Part shown: in pieces, positions 1-18,075 of the stretch
Numbering within the stretch: position 1 is the first letter of the stretch
How the letters are laid out: each line of letters opens with the position of its first letter
DNA from: Mugil cephalus
Lineage: Eukaryota > Chordata > Actinopteri > Mugiliformes > Mugilidae
Reading direction: 5' to 3'
Length of the DNA: 64,000 nucleotides
Assembly: GCF_022458985.1 (NCBI RefSeq)
Contig: NC_061774.1
Location: 14,746,616 to 14,810,615 of the forward strand
Notes under the pieces: model-generated
The model's input: only the letters and a program-made list of their open reading frames with translations
What the model was told of the DNA's origin: nothing
The model's database searches: none
Position numbers and translations under genes: made by a program

Positions 1-1900
1 GTAAGTAGCCACTGCAAACCAGCTCTCATTATGCTGCGGTATTGGTCCACATACCTCTGCATTTTTTATTTTTTTATTTTTGCAGTGATCCTTACACCTG
101 AAAAGCTGCGAAACTCTTTCTACATCAGTGGGATAATTATATGGGAGCCCCCACTTATTTTAGCTTCATTGCAGTTTTTGGAAAATGTGTGCATCATATA
201 TTATAATGCTTACCTTTCCTTGTGTGTGTATACAAATAGATGGGTTAACAGACAGATAATACAGAGTCTTCTTCTTCGTATTCATTTACAAAATTACAGG
301 TATTCTCAAAATGAAACTTGTAAATAACTTACATATCATTAAGCTATGGACAACTTTATTTGAGATTTTAACTAAATGTTGGATGATGAGTGAAAATTTA
401 TAGTGAATGTGGGATTTTATTTCAACAGAGCTGATGGTTATCTGTCATGCGACATTTTCATATGTGTTTATTTCTTTTGCAGATTCTATCAGTGTCATTT
501 TTTTATTTTTTTTTAATGCCTTAATGGAGTCAGTACGTGGCACCGTGTCAGAACAGAATTTGAAGCTTTGGCGAATCTTATACCACAGTGTTAGAAGGAC
601 TTTTTGAGATTTTTTTTTTTTTTTTTCGGTTGTGCATTTGGTTGTAAAAGATTTAAGCTATTTTTGTAATTACCCTCTAGTTTAATGGTTCCTTGTCATT
701 AAATCATAATTCTGTTAAACCGTTCTGTTTCATTTCTTTCTTTCATGTTTCTTGTGATGTTCTGTCAAGCCTACTGCATGTACAAAAAAAGTTCCATTAC
801 AAGAGCATATTTTTGTAAATAGGTCAAACAGTCTCAGAGTGTCAAGATATGATCCGCGTGTCCTTTCCTACATATTTACATGAGGAGATAGATTCTACAT
901 CTGAAGCAGCTCTTTGAGGCTGGAGGGACAACAGCGCTTTGAGCTAAATGCTAACATCACATGCTGCCACTAGTTGACATTTAACAAGTAAATTAAAATT
1001 TATTTGAATTATTTATATTATTGTATATTATCCTACTTTAGCATGCTAATAGTGTGTATTTATCATTAAAATGATATAATTACTAACCAGTATTAAACAC
1101 TGCGGAGGCTTTTGGGGGGATATTTGGTGAAAAATCAACATAGAGGACAAATTTTGCCTCAGTGAATCCACCCTGGGAGGACTCAAGAAGAAAACAGTCT
1201 GGTAAAACCAGCTGGTAGGCCTAGAGACAAAGTTCCTCACTTTCTTCAGATGGTTTTATCCTCTCACTAAAGACTGTGATTTTGTTCAAGATTTCAACCC
1301 ACCGTATTTCAGGCTGACCAGCTGAAGGACAGACATTGTAATCCACAGGCCAACACTGGCCGCGTGTCTAGAATCTGTATGCTGCATAAATGTTCTTTTT
1401 TGTTCTTTTAATTTGTTTACCATATACATTTGACACTCAAACAAATACATGGAGATTTTACAAAAACATTAACATGCTGTATTGCTACAATCGACTGAGC
1501 TCATTCTATTTAAGTCTTAAAAACAGGTTACACAACTATTGACAGAGCAAGAACACAAACTGCTCAGATCTTTTACATTTTGAATCGTTTCACAAATGAC
1601 TTGGTCTGGTGTCTGTGAATGTCAAATATTTTTCACATTTGTTGTGACCACCATGTGATTGCTAAACATTTATCTATCAATCAAGCATTTAGAACATTTG
1701 AACATTTAATTTATGCAAACAATGTTTTGCATTGCATACTTGTATGTGTTTAGTTTTAAAGTAGTAGCATTATTATTGTATATAACATAAGTGTTAATAG
1801 TTACACAATGTATTGTTTGTATTGCAATTAAAGGTTTGACTATGTTTAATCTGAACTGAGACCACTGTGCACTGATAGGTAAGTTTTTCACTGTGGCATA
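1..1900. other. No recognisable gene; AT-rich leader region
   Basis: I cannot assign any gene here. The window opens with GTAAGT, a perfect donor match, and a pyrimidine-rich stretch ending in TTTTTGCAG lies at about 66-84. This stretch could therefore be an intron followed by an exon of an upstream plus-strand gene. The following frame (residues such as ILTPEKLRNSFYISG) matches no family I know and has no clear downstream donor. Further TTTGCAG-type acceptors near 480 precede T-rich sequence that looks like 3'UTR. It may be the end of an upstream gene, or just intergenic DNA. Confidence 0.3.
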
Positions 1901-1909
1901 TTAATAATA

Positions 1910-2110
1910 AGCCTTTTAAGATAAGACAAGATATGTCTTAATTTATCTCAAAAATGGGGAAATTCACATTGTTGGTAGCAGCAGCACAGAAACATTCAAC
2001 ATTGCAAAGTAGTAAGAAACAAGAATCAAAAGAAGTGCAAATACAATTTGAATTTATATTTGCATGGCAAATAAAATGTATGTATAAAAGTTAATGTCAG
2101 ATTATTTATT
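1910..2110. repeat. LINE-tail-like dispersed repeat fragment
   Basis: The AAGATAAGACAAGATATGTC stretch, the words ATGGGGAAATTCACATTGTT and AGCAGCAGCACAGAAACATT, and the A-rich run after them resemble a very common teleost interspersed sequence (AAGATAAGA... TTTATT... ATGGGGAAATT... ACAGCAGCA). I take it as a decayed 3' tail of a non-LTR retrotransposon, from memory of the consensus. The family cannot be fixed without a repeat library. Confidence 0.4.
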
Positions 2111-2310
2111 TATTTATTTAAGACTCCTAAAGCTTTTTACTCATGAATATTTGACCATGTTGTAAACTTGAAAACGGTACTGTAGCATACGAGATATTAT
2201 ATTTTTTAGTAAATAAAAAAAAATAATAAAATAATAATAAATCAGCCACGATCATCCGTCAGACCAAAAGTGTTTTCCTCACATAGCAAAGAGCCGCACG
2301 AAGTCCACAT

Positions 2311-2330
2311 ATCCCAGAGTCCTTTGCGGG
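2311..2330 (+). promoter_or_regulatory. ZNF143/THAP11-like promoter motif of rack1
   Basis: The string TCCCAGAGTCCTTTGCGGG resembles the SBS/Ronin motif (TTCCCAGAATGCNTTGCG) bound by ZNF143 and THAP11 in many housekeeping promoters. It sits about 40 bp upstream of the presumed rack1 start, which is the usual position. The similarity is judged by eye, and binding is inferred. Confidence 0.5.
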
Positions 2331-2367
2331 CGTTTCACCCCCTCAAAGTTTTTGCATCCGGGTCTGA

Positions 2368-5975
<3,608 letters not shown>

Positions 5976-5999
5976 GAACCCCACCTCGAAGCAACTTTG

Positions 6000-6005
6000 A
6001 ATAAA
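6000..6005 (+). terminator. Polyadenylation signal of rack1
   Basis: AATAAA lies 24 nt after the rack1 stop codon, giving a very short 3'UTR as is typical for ribosomal-protein-like mRNAs. The downstream sequence is T/GT-rich. Confidence 0.8.
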
Positions 6006-6315
6006 AGACTCTTTGAAAAGAATGTGTACCGTCTTGGTTTCAATGCTGTTTTAATTGTTCTAACTCGTACAACAAATATATTACAGGCAGAACTTTTATT
6101 ATACCCATGTTACTAAGTAAAGTGGTTTATTCTAAATGTGAAGTAGAAATCTGGATTCAATAAAAGTGAAAAATATCACAGGGTTTAATAAAATGTCTGT
6201 ACTTTGATTAAAAGTGGAATGTTTACATAAGTTTCAGATATGAAAATATTTGTAGTTTAATTCAGTTTTTTATTTTAGGAGTTTGTCCTGCTTGGGATTC
6301 CGTAGAAAGGCAGGG

Positions 6316-6328
6316 GTATCCTAGCAAC
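6316..6328 (+). promoter_or_regulatory. X-box (RFX) candidate upstream of nme5
   Basis: GTATCCTAGCAAC fits the RFX X-box form RYYNYY-N-RRNRAC with one mismatch in the left half and a perfect right half AGCAAC. It lies about 240 bp before the nme5 start codon and 310 bp after the rack1 polyadenylation signal. NME5 is an axonemal gene, and RFX factors drive ciliary genes, so the site is plausible. Confidence 0.45.
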
Positions 6329-6540
6329 CGCAACACGAATCCCCAAGAAGCAGTGGTTTTTAAGAGCTAATTGTCGATTTAAATCATTTAAAAAAACGTT
6401 AAAGTAGTATTAGTGCGTTTTGCCAACTAAATTTAGTGTTTAAATTTTCGGTATTAATGTTGACTTAATAGCTCACAAACGGTGTTTATTTAACAGTTCT
6501 ATTAATCCTCGTAAACTAAAGTCTACGGGTACTTGGCTAA

Positions 6541-6552
6541 GCTAACGTTAGC
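6541..6552. promoter_or_regulatory. 12-bp palindrome GCTAACGTTAGC in the nme5 leader
   Basis: A perfect self-complementary 12-mer lies 18 bp before the nme5 ATG. The same 12-mer recurs at 24888-24899 near the ctbp1 5' end. The word is frequent near fish promoters in my experience, but I know no proven function. Confidence 0.4.
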
Positions 6553-6561
6553 GTACAAAAG

Positions 6562-6603
6562 ATGGAAAGATGGACCAACCTTCTAACCCTCGTATTTATG
6601 TAG
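6562..6603 (+). other. Upstream ORF overlapping the nme5 start codon
   Basis: ATG at 6562 opens a 13-codon frame in a different phase from nme5, runs through the nme5 ATG at 6570 and stops at TAG 6601-6603. If the transcript starts upstream of it, ribosomes using it would bypass the main start, so it could damp nme5 translation or force leaky scanning. Confidence 0.45.
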
Positions 6604-8331
6604 AAAGAACCCTGGCCATCATTAAACCAGATGCCATTAAAGAAGCAAAGGAGATAGAGGACATTATCCTGAAGTCGGGATTTGTTATTTTGCAGGTAAG
6701 TAGAAAATCAGTGGTATTGACATGATGGTAAGTTAGGTGATAGTTGAGATGTTCTGTATTGTGTCGAGTAGGTTTGATATCGCTGATATTTGAAGCAGTA
6801 GTTTGTGACATTAGTCTCTATTCTTTATGCAGCTGCTTCTTTGTAATTTTGTGTGTACAACTGAGCCAGTGCTTGGACAACATTTATACTAGTGGCAGAT
6901 TTGTAACGCGTACATTCAGTTGCCTTTGGCGGCTCATAAAAAGAGGTTGCAGTATAGTTTGCCACTGGAGGGCGTATAAATGTGGCTTTTTCTGGATGAA
7001 CTATGTATAAGATATTGCCAAGACTATAAGTATGAATGTGAACATTGATTTGATTTCTAATTCAATATTGTCAACTAAATAATGAAGACATGGATGCATG
7101 TGACTTTGATTGCTCCCATGATTAAATGATTAGAAGTAGGAGCTAATACTGACACATGTCTGCTAACATTGCTATAATGAAGGTCCTAAATGTTGCGCCA
7201 TAACCACGGTTTGTTAAATATATTTGATTCAGTTTCCTACACACATTTCACATGTCCAACTCTTAATTCTTGCGGTAGAAGCGGATGCTGCAGCTAAGTC
7301 CAGAGCAATGCAGTGACTTTTACGCGGACCACTATGGGAAGCTCTGCTTTCCTAGCTTGACAGCCTTCATGAGCTCTGGCCCTATCATTGCCATGACACT
7401 GGCTCGAGACAACGCAATTACCCACTGGAAGTCCATCATAGGGCCTGTCAACAGCATCAAGGCCAAAGAAACTCATCCAGAGTGGTCAGTCTTTTACATA
7501 CAGAAATACATATGTACATACCATGTATTTAGATCATATAACAGGGATTTCTGTATTTCAAGAAAGGCTAATCCAGGAAATTGTGATGTGCATAATAATT
7601 CAAGATAATGATATTTGCTTATAGAGCTTAAAACCAACTTGTGGTATACTTTGAAAAGTCACCTGGAATTCTGGCTCGTAACTGATTTATTATAATGTAT
7701 AACTATGTATTTATATGTACTAGTTGTTATGTGTAAAGACCTGTGCTCTGACGATGGCACTGATAAATGTATGTACTGAATTTCCCCCCAGTCTTAGAGC
7801 AAAATATGGCACCTCAGAACTGAAAAATGCACTCCATGGCAGCGAGTCATTTTATGCAGCTGTGAGAGAGATCAAATTCATGTTCCCAAACTGTAAGTAA
7901 TATTCAACAACATATGCTTTTATTCATATAGAAAATAAGCATTGAATATATACAACTATATACTCCATGTGCTTTCTCTCTAGCTGTAATAGAGCCTTTT
8001 CCCTCAAGAGAGGCAAACGAAGAATACCTGAGTAGGCATGTAAACCCAATTCTTCTACGTGGGCTGACTGAACTCTGCAAGAACAAGCCGCTCAACCCCT
8101 GCGTAAGTACTGATGTTCAACTTGTGAAGATACATGTGTTCATTCAGTAACCATGCGTTTATTGACATTGAATAATATTATTGTTACCACCTGATTTTGA
8201 GCTCTGGCTGGAACCTTACTCTAGCATCCTGCTTTTGATTTCACTAGATTTGGCTTGCCGATTGGTTGATGAAAAACAATCCAAACCAGCCTCTGATATG
8301 TGATGCAGTCACTGTGGGAGAAGATGAATGA
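6570..8331 (+). CDS. nme5: NME5, NDP kinase homologue with Dpy-30 motif
   Basis: Exons 6570-6695, 7279-7484, 7792-7892, 7984-8102 and 8248-8331 join to 211 residues (human NME5 is 212). Residues about 12-145 form the nucleoside diphosphate kinase fold. It opens with RTLAIIKPDAI, and the active-site segment NALHGSE has its histidine at about residue 126. The C-terminal part (EYLSRHVNPILLRGLTELC... LADWLMKNNP) is a Dpy-30 dimerisation motif. NME5 belongs to the group II NME proteins, which often have little NDP kinase activity. It is part of the radial spoke apparatus of motile cilia and sperm flagella. The upstream X-box candidate agrees with that role. The chosen ATG gives MDQPSNPRIYVERT; an ATG 8 nt earlier is out of frame. 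Confidence 0.96.
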
Positions 8332-8548
8332 ACGGGAAATAAGCGTGTACATTGTTTCCATGCCATAGTTTATTCGACAAATGCATCAGTTTGGTGCTAA
8401 CAACACATAAAATGCATGTAACACACTAATCATTTATTTTGTCTGTGTTCTGTTTTAAATTTCTGACTAAATTTTGGAAAGTACCCATCCCAACAGGTCT
8501 AACATGTCACCGTTAAATCTCCCAGCGATTAAAAAGTCTTTTTGTTTG

Positions 8549-8577
8549 AATAAATGTAATTGCACTGAAATAATAAA
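8549..8577 (+). terminator. Polyadenylation signals of nme5
   Basis: Two AATAAA hexamers (8549-8554 and 8572-8577) lie about 220-245 nt after the nme5 stop codon, the first recognisable signals downstream. Confidence 0.65.
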
Positions 8578-8579
8578 CT

Positions 8580-10160
8580 GGATTAACGGTGTGACCTTGC
8601 TTCAAATGAAAACATAAACTACATCAGACCAAACACTTTGACCACCTTTATTTTATAGAAACATAGCTGTACCGATATTTTCAATATAATGCAAGTATTA
8701 TAGTGTTTAATGTGTTCTGGTAGTTCTTCTTGGTTCCCTTCACTGAAGAAGCTGTCTAAACAAAGTGTATTTTCCAAAATGGCACTTTACAATGGTGCAC
8801 CAGCTGCCACTTTGTTATTTCTTGGTATTTTTTATAGAAAGACTGGGGTGCAATGGCATTTAGACAGTTTAAACATAGCAATGATGATACCTTATTGGCT
8901 TTTTGTCCAAGACTTTTTAGCCAAATTATTGTGCTCCTTCGTCGGTCGATACACAAGTTTACAGTTCTGAGGGTTTGATTGTAGACTGGTTGGCCTGAGA
9001 CCAGATGATCTAACCAAATGTTTTAATATTTAAGCAACCAGACTCCCTGAGTTTTCTTCACTCATGCTAAGTGAGATTTCTTCAAGGAAACTCTATTCCA
9101 GTTGCCTTGCGATCACAGACATGAGCTGTAATGTGGAAAATGTGAACATATCACTGTGTAGAAACAGGAAGTTGCAGTCTTAATGATATTACATTTCCCA
9201 ATAATTGAGACTCAAAAATGAAATGACCCTATTGCTTGTTACTTGCCATTGCTCAACTAGAGATGGTTCACAAACCATCAAATTATTGATATTCCCGTTC
9301 ATGTGGACGTCTAACAAACATGTTACTGTATGTGCAAAGTAGATTATTTCACTTTAAGTATTTTACTCATGCCGAATATTAGTAGTTTGCGTGGCAGCTA
9401 ACAGATGGGTTTTGTTGGACAGTCATTCAAAGGCAGTTACCGAATAAGTATTATGGGTCTTTGACTGATCTCCTTGATTGGATAAAAACCAAGAAAAGGA
9501 GCTGGTACAGAAATGTACAGAAGAGAAAGTGTAAGCTCGTTCCTTTTTCCAAACAAACTAAAACTGACACAGGATACAGGATTTACAAAATAATTTTTTT
9601 TAAAAATGGCGCACACACAGCAAAGAAAGTAAAGGTGTCATTAATTACTGCAACATACCACCCAAAACAGCACACAGACGAACATAATTTCTTACTGTGT
9701 TTAACTTCATTATTTTATTGTATGTATTTTATCTATCCATGGTGCAGTACGTTCACTGTTCTCTGTTACAGCGGGCATTGAACTAAACGTCCAGATGAAA
9801 GACTTAAGGACAGCTCCTTATGAGTTTATTCAAATGTACTCTCGACATTTCGGACATTTTCCGCACACAATTTCCAGCCCAGTCTGGTTGGCACTGTTGC
9901 ATTTGCATCGCATTTCATCACATTCCTCGTCTCCGTCACAGCCAGTCAGTTTTTACAGACTGAACACCGTGGCTCGGCTACTTATTTTAGCTGAGTCGAG
10001 CTGAAATTGGCGTACAGTGACCACATCGTTTTTCTCCTTCTTTTTTTTTTTTTTTTTTTTAACCATCGAAAGGCTACTGGGTTCCTTCCTGTGCTCCGGC
10101 GGGGGGCGTGACCGTCTTCTGTGATAAAACTGCGAGTCGCGTTATTCTAATGGTCAGCGC
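8580..10160. other. Intergenic, no gene seen
   Basis: The space between nme5 and hnrnpab is AT-rich. Its ORFs of up to 106 codons match no family I know and lack splice context. A T-run at 10042-10060 ends it just before the GC-rich hnrnpab promoter. Confidence 0.6.
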
Positions 10161-10166
10161 TGCGAG

Positions 10167-10174
10167 TGACGTCA
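10167..10174. promoter_or_regulatory. CRE palindrome in the hnrnpab promoter
   Basis: TGACGTCA, the full cAMP response element bound by CREB/ATF factors, lies in GC-rich sequence about 80 bp upstream of the probable first exon of hnrnpab. Confidence 0.6.
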
Positions 10175-10239
10175 GCGGCCGTCCAATCAGACGGCTCCTT
10201 CACAGAAATGTCGTTTTTTTCCGCCGGTTCTAGAAAACC

Positions 10240-10302
10240 AACCACGAGTTGTCGTCGTGTGGGAGAATCCATCTTGAAGAGAGCTCTCCGGTTGTGTGAC
10301 CA
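10240..10302 (+). other. Probable 5' noncoding exon of hnrnpab
   Basis: The coding exon is preceded directly by an acceptor (GTGGACTTAG, ending 10802), so an upstream noncoding exon is needed unless transcription starts in the intron. A donor GTAAGC at 10303, following GTGTGACCA in GC-rich sequence, is the best candidate. A second strong donor, GTAAGT at 10366, is an alternative end. The start is a guess. Confidence 0.4.
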
Positions 10303-10820
10303 GTAAGCAGATTTTTTTTTTCTCCCTACCTCTTTATCTGTAACATTTTTTTTCAAGATTGCCACGTAAGTAGTTTAATTCTTGCAGTCTTTTCGCGGCG
10401 TTCCTGCTACATTAAGATTAAATTTGTTCGCATTAGAAAATAAAGGCCTGTGCAGCGGCCTCTGGATTACGTAACTGCGAATTTGAGTTACACAGTCCGA
10501 GCTTGGTTTTATCAGTGCGATACAGATGGCTACAAGTTTTCTAATCTTCGCCTCGAGCAGAAATGTACTTTAGATGTTGTGCGGTTGCCGTGTTGTTGCA
10601 TGCTGAGCTCGCGCCGTTGCCATTTCCCGTTACTCGCCAAGCTGCATCCATGAATGTATGGGACGCGATGGCGCCGGCCAAAATGGTGGGAAATGCACGT
10701 ATTGGCACCGTGTAAATGGCGAAGCGTGTGTGGCACGGGGGGGTTATATAACCGCCGCAGTTATATGGCTTTAAATCCCCGTTTCCCCCCATGTGGACTT
10801 AGGTGCAGCAGTAGTACAAA

Positions 10821-12775
10821 ATGTCCGAGGCAGAGCAGCAGTACATGGAGACGTCGGAAAACGGCCACGAAGTCGACGATGATTTTAACGGAGCCGGCCT
10901 CACCGAGGAGGGGAACGACGACAGCGCCGTGAACGACTGCGGGGACGGAGACGGGGACGGGGACGGAGCTGGGCCCGACGGCGACGAGGATTCGCAAAAC
11001 GGAGGCACGGAGGGCGGACAGATCGACGCCAGCAAAGGAGAGGAGGATGCCGGGTGAGTGCGGAGCGGCTCAATCAGGGGGGGGAATCTTTTTAGGAAGC
11101 GCCCAGTCATAATAAGCAGCGGTGGTTTGCCATGTTTCTTTGTTCAGCCGGCCTTTTGTTGGCGCCATGTGCAGAGCGGAGGGGGGATGGGCGCTTCAGC
11201 AGGGATTAAAACCAACACCTATTTCCTTATTATAAAATGTAGAAACGAGGTTTTTGCAGGGCCGATGTCGTGGATGTTTTTAGTGCGTTGCTTTACGGTT
11301 GTAAAATTGCTTAAAGCAATAGCCGCTGCAGTGTGCCCTCTATGCCACTGGGTCAACAGATGATCGGGAACAGTGTGTACATAATGTATATTTACGCCCG
11401 CCTCCCCCCTCCTCCTCTTCTGCCCTCCCATGGCCGTAGAGAGCGGCTGCTGAACTGTACCTCTTTCTGTGCTCTAGGAAAATGTTCGTCGGTGGTCTCA
11501 GCTGGGACACGAGCAAGAAGGATCTGAAGGATTACTTCTCCAAATTTGGCGAGGTGACGGACTGCACCATCAAGATGGACCAGCAGACGGGCCGGTCAAG
11601 AGGTTTCGGCTTCATCCTGTTCAAAGATGCGGCCAGCGTAGACAAGGTGAACGGGGGGAGCTGTTGTGTCAGACCGGGAGAAATTTGAAAACGCTCGACA
11701 TTGTGGGCAGCTGTAAACGTTTTTGTGTGTGTCTGCGTTTTTCAGGTTCTTGAACAGAAAGAGCACAGGCTAGATGGTCGACAGATTGACCCAAAGAAAG
11801 CCATGGCAATGAAGAAGGACCCGGTCAAGAAAATCTTCGTGGGCGGCCTTAACCCCGACACTTCGAAAGAGGTCATTCAGGAGTACTTCGGGACCTATGG
11901 AGAGGTAATGCGCCCAATAATTTTGTCCTTGTATTCAGGCACTTAGCTTTGGTTGATGACCGCTTCATGGGTTTTTGTGTTTTTCCTTCTTCTGAAGATC
12001 GAGACCATTGAGCTTCCACAAGACCCAAAGACAGAGAAGAGGAGGGGATTCGTATTCATCACGTATAAAGACGAGGCTCCAGTCAAGAAGGTCATGGAGA
12101 AGAAGTACCACAACGTCGGCGGAAGCAAGGTAATGGCACCACGCACTCTGGCACCTAAGTGAAGCTGTGAAGAATGTGGTTTTGTGAAGTTATTTCACAC
12201 GTCAATCTAATATTCTTCTCCGTGCTGTTGCAGTGTGAAATCAAAATAGCCCAGCCCAAAGAGGTCTACCTGCAGCAGCAGTACGGCGCCCGCGGATACG
12301 GAGTACGGGGCAGGGGTCGTGGAGGTAAGCGTCTTTTTAGAGTAGGAGAAGAATATTTTTCTCTTAATCTGACCAAATATGAGTAACTGCCTGGGTCTTG
12401 TGTGCTGGCGAGTTGTGACAAAGCCCTCACCTGTTGTTTCTAGGCCAGGGCCAAAACTGGAATCAAGGCTACAACAACTACTGGAACCAGGGATACAACC
12501 AGAACTATGGTTATGGACAACAAGGCTACGGATATGGCGGCTATGGAAACTATGACTACTCTGGTTATTACGGCTATGGGGGTGGCTACGATTACAGTAA
12601 GCGATAAGTGCCCCCAGGGAAAGAAACAGAATGAGAGAAACTTTATTTTCTTGGTCCTCCTTGTTGTACAGAAGAACTCAGTCCCTTTTTCTCTTGTCCT
12701 CCAGACCAGGGCAATACAAGCTATGGGAAAACTCCAAGACGTGGAGGCCACCAGAGTAGCTACAAGCCATACTGA
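10821..12775 (+). CDS. hnrnpab: hnRNP A/B (CBF-A), two-RRM RNA-binding protein
   Basis: Exons 10821-11053, 11478-11646, 11746-11904, 11998-12129, 12234-12324, 12444-12596 and 12705-12775 join to 335 residues. The acidic N-terminus (about 1-75, with a GDGDGDGDG run) is the CBFNT-type leader. RRM1 starts near residue 79 (RNP2 MFVGGL, RNP1 [10 protein letters not shown]) and RRM2 near 163 (RNP2 IFVGGL, RNP1 [10 protein letters not shown]). An RGRGRGG box and a Tyr/Gly/Asn-rich low-complexity tail ending HQSSYKPY follow. The protein binds pre-mRNA and A/G-rich single strands in the nucleus and shuttles to the cytoplasm. Exon 6 (12444-12596) is 153 bp, a multiple of three that codes most of the Tyr/Gly tail. 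Its skipping would give the shorter isoform known in mammals. Teleosts may have two copies; I cannot say which this is. Confidence 0.96.
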
Positions 12776-12790
12776 TCACACATAGTGCAG

Positions 12791-13229
12791 GTATGCATTT
12801 TTGCATCATCCGTGGTAGTATGAGAACATAGCTGTAACCATTAGTGCCTTTTGACCCCAAAGATCTCCATCTACTCTAAATCCATTCAAGCATTGTGGTG
12901 GGGTTAGGGTAGGCCGTGTTGTGGGGTCTGTGGTCATTAAAGATGGATTCATTCCACCTGTCAGCCATGTTAAGATGCATCTCTACAAAGACTACTTGAT
13001 CGATAAGGATTGAGTTGGTGGTGGTTGAGAACAGGAATGAGGACCGTTTCACCTTTCACCGGGGTGCTAGGTGTTATAGGTAGCGGTCGTGTCCCCCCCC
13101 CGCCCCCAAAGTGTGTCTGTCCATTCACTGACCTGTCAAACTCATTCATGCACCTGTCTGTCTTTGTGTAACTGCATGCCACATCTGGTTTAATCTCAGT
13201 AACGTTAAGCACCGTGTTTTTCTCTTAAG
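12791..13229 (+). other. Intron in the hnrnpab 3'UTR
   Basis: A donor CAG|GTATGC lies 15 nt after the stop codon, and a clear acceptor with pyrimidine tract (TTTTTCTCTTAAG) ends at 13229. The 439-bp segment is therefore probably spliced out of the 3'UTR. Related hnRNP D-family genes are known for 3'UTR splicing. Because the junction is less than 50 nt from the stop, removal should not trigger nonsense-mediated decay. Confidence 0.6.
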
Positions 13230-13543
13230 GTCTAAAGTAAATAAGAAAAAGAGATCCATGGTCTGACCACAGCGAACATGGGCTCTGGCTTTTCCTTTGG
13301 AGTTGGCAGAAATTTGGACTCATGCTCCATTTGTACAGATCAAGTGAGGAACTGGGGAAGCAAATGTCACTTTTCCACTTTTTATTTTATATTGTTTTGT
13401 GTCCATTTACATTTCCAGTGATGGAAGTGTTATTTTTACTGTACTTTTTGGTACCTTTTTGAATCTAATGTATTGTATGGTTGTATTTTTACATGTCTAC
13501 TGGATTTACAGATGAGCAGGAGCAAGAGCTTTTAAAGCTCATA

Positions 13544-13948
13544 AATAAAACAATTTTTCTTTTTTTTTTTTTTTTTTTTTTTTTTCCTTTTGGTGTTTCT
13601 AGAGTTTTAGTTTGTTTTATCCTATGCTGAGTGTTGGATGCGAGTTGCATGGCTTCAGATGTGGGGTGAGGTAAAATAAGGGATTTAAACTAATCAAAGG
13701 GTTCTTTGTAAGCGTGTCAAGTGAATGTTTGCAGATGGCCTTGTAGACGAAGACAACCAGCATCTTTATTTTATTTTTATTTTTTTTTGGCTTTTAAGGA
13801 GATTCTCCCCCCCCCCATCATGTCTGCAATTTTAAGTGGCTTTACTAGTGTTATTCAACTGAACGCAAGCCTGTTAATGTAAGAGGGTACTCCCTCTCTC
13901 ACTGGAAACTCATTCCTCTAGTGTCTTGGGCAAATTGATAGAAATAAA
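13544..13948 (+). terminator. Two alternative polyadenylation signals of hnrnpab
   Basis: AATAAA occurs at 13544-13549, followed by a long T-run, and again at 13943-13948. Both fit the end of the 3'UTR; use of both would give two mRNA lengths differing by about 400 nt. The T-rich run at 13560-13586 lies between them. Confidence 0.6.
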
Positions 13949-14319
13949 AATTTTGGTTTATATTACACACGGATCTTTTTGTTATTATTTGTAAAGTTAA
14001 TGTTAAATGTTTTGTACTGTTACATGGCTTGCTCGTTTCGTCTCAAGTAATGTTAACATCTCTACGGATGCCTCTTTGGGAAGATGTGGGAGAGGGCCTC
14101 ACTGTCTTCAGGAGTGTCAATGCCCACCCATCTAGATGTGAAACTGCAATACTTGAGCAATTTTGTGAATGTGTCCAGGAGTAAAAGATAGTGGGCTGGT
14201 AAGTGCTAAACCATATTATGTATTGAGAACGTGTTGCTGATCAGTGTTCATGATGAGGCTGGTTATTGATGCTGTGGGTTTAAAAAACAAAAACAAGAGT
14301 CAGTATAAAAACAGGTTAG

Positions 14320-14325
14320 TTTATT
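14320..14325 (-). terminator. Probable polyadenylation signal of phykpl
   Basis: On the minus strand AATAAA lies 545 nt after the phykpl stop. It faces the second hnrnpab signal about 370 bp away, so the two genes are convergent with close 3' ends. Confidence 0.5.
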
Positions 14326-14869
14326 ATGCAATCGTGTAAAAGTGTCTCACAATAGCATCTACTGCTGTGTGGTCCCCCAGGTGGTAAAGGTGTGCTGTAG
14401 TTGGCATCACGTGAAATGTTTACCTCCACCTGGCTGGGTGTCATCGCAGAGGTGCGGATTGTAGCTTCAACCAAAATATTTCCATAAATTGGCACTGAAC
14501 ACCTGGGAGGGGGATATCGGTGGCATTTTAGTTTAAGGTTGTACAATCCCAAACAAAAACAGTGGTCCCCTTCGGTACGTTTTAAATCCCACTGCCACCA
14601 CTTTGATATTCCCTAGGGTTCATCTTTGTTAAACAGAAAATAATTAGGTCTGCTGTTTAGTCAGCCTTGACAGGAACAAAAAAATGACTCCCCACAGTGG
14701 TCGGTGTTGAGTGGAAGGAAGCGACATGTTCTGCCAAGTGAAATGAACCTGTTTGATCAACTGAAGTCTTGAGTGCAGATGTTAATATCTCTACCTCTGA
14801 ACTTTATGAATGTGACCACCTGGAAATGTCTGCTGCAATTAAAAGTTTTTCTACAGGTTTAACAAACCT

Positions 14870-17925
<3,056 letters not shown>

Positions 17926-18064
17926 AACCTCGGAAGTTTTGTTTACAGGTCACCGAGACAGTGGACATAGAGCTACGCAACAATAAACTATCGAAATAGT
18001 TTCATAAAATTAGTTAGCTAAGTCGTCCAGTGCCACAGAGTTGTGACTGAATAAAAGCATACAC

Positions 18065-18075
18065 TGCGCATGCGT
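18065..18075. promoter_or_regulatory. NRF1 site
   Basis: TGCGCATGCGT matches the NRF1 core GCGCATGCGC at nine of ten bases. It lies 140 bp upstream of the phykpl start codon, as is usual for NRF1-driven metabolic and mitochondrial genes. Confidence 0.6.

Noticed and set aside
1-85. Window opening on a perfect donor with an acceptor at about 84, suggesting an exon boundary.
   Set aside because: The frame after the acceptor matches no family I know and has no good donor; one hexamer at a random edge is weak evidence.
10741-10772. TATATAA and TTATATGG words as the hnrnpab core promoter.
   Set aside because: They lie within 80 bp of the coding exon's acceptor, and the GC-rich CRE-bearing region upstream is the better promoter.
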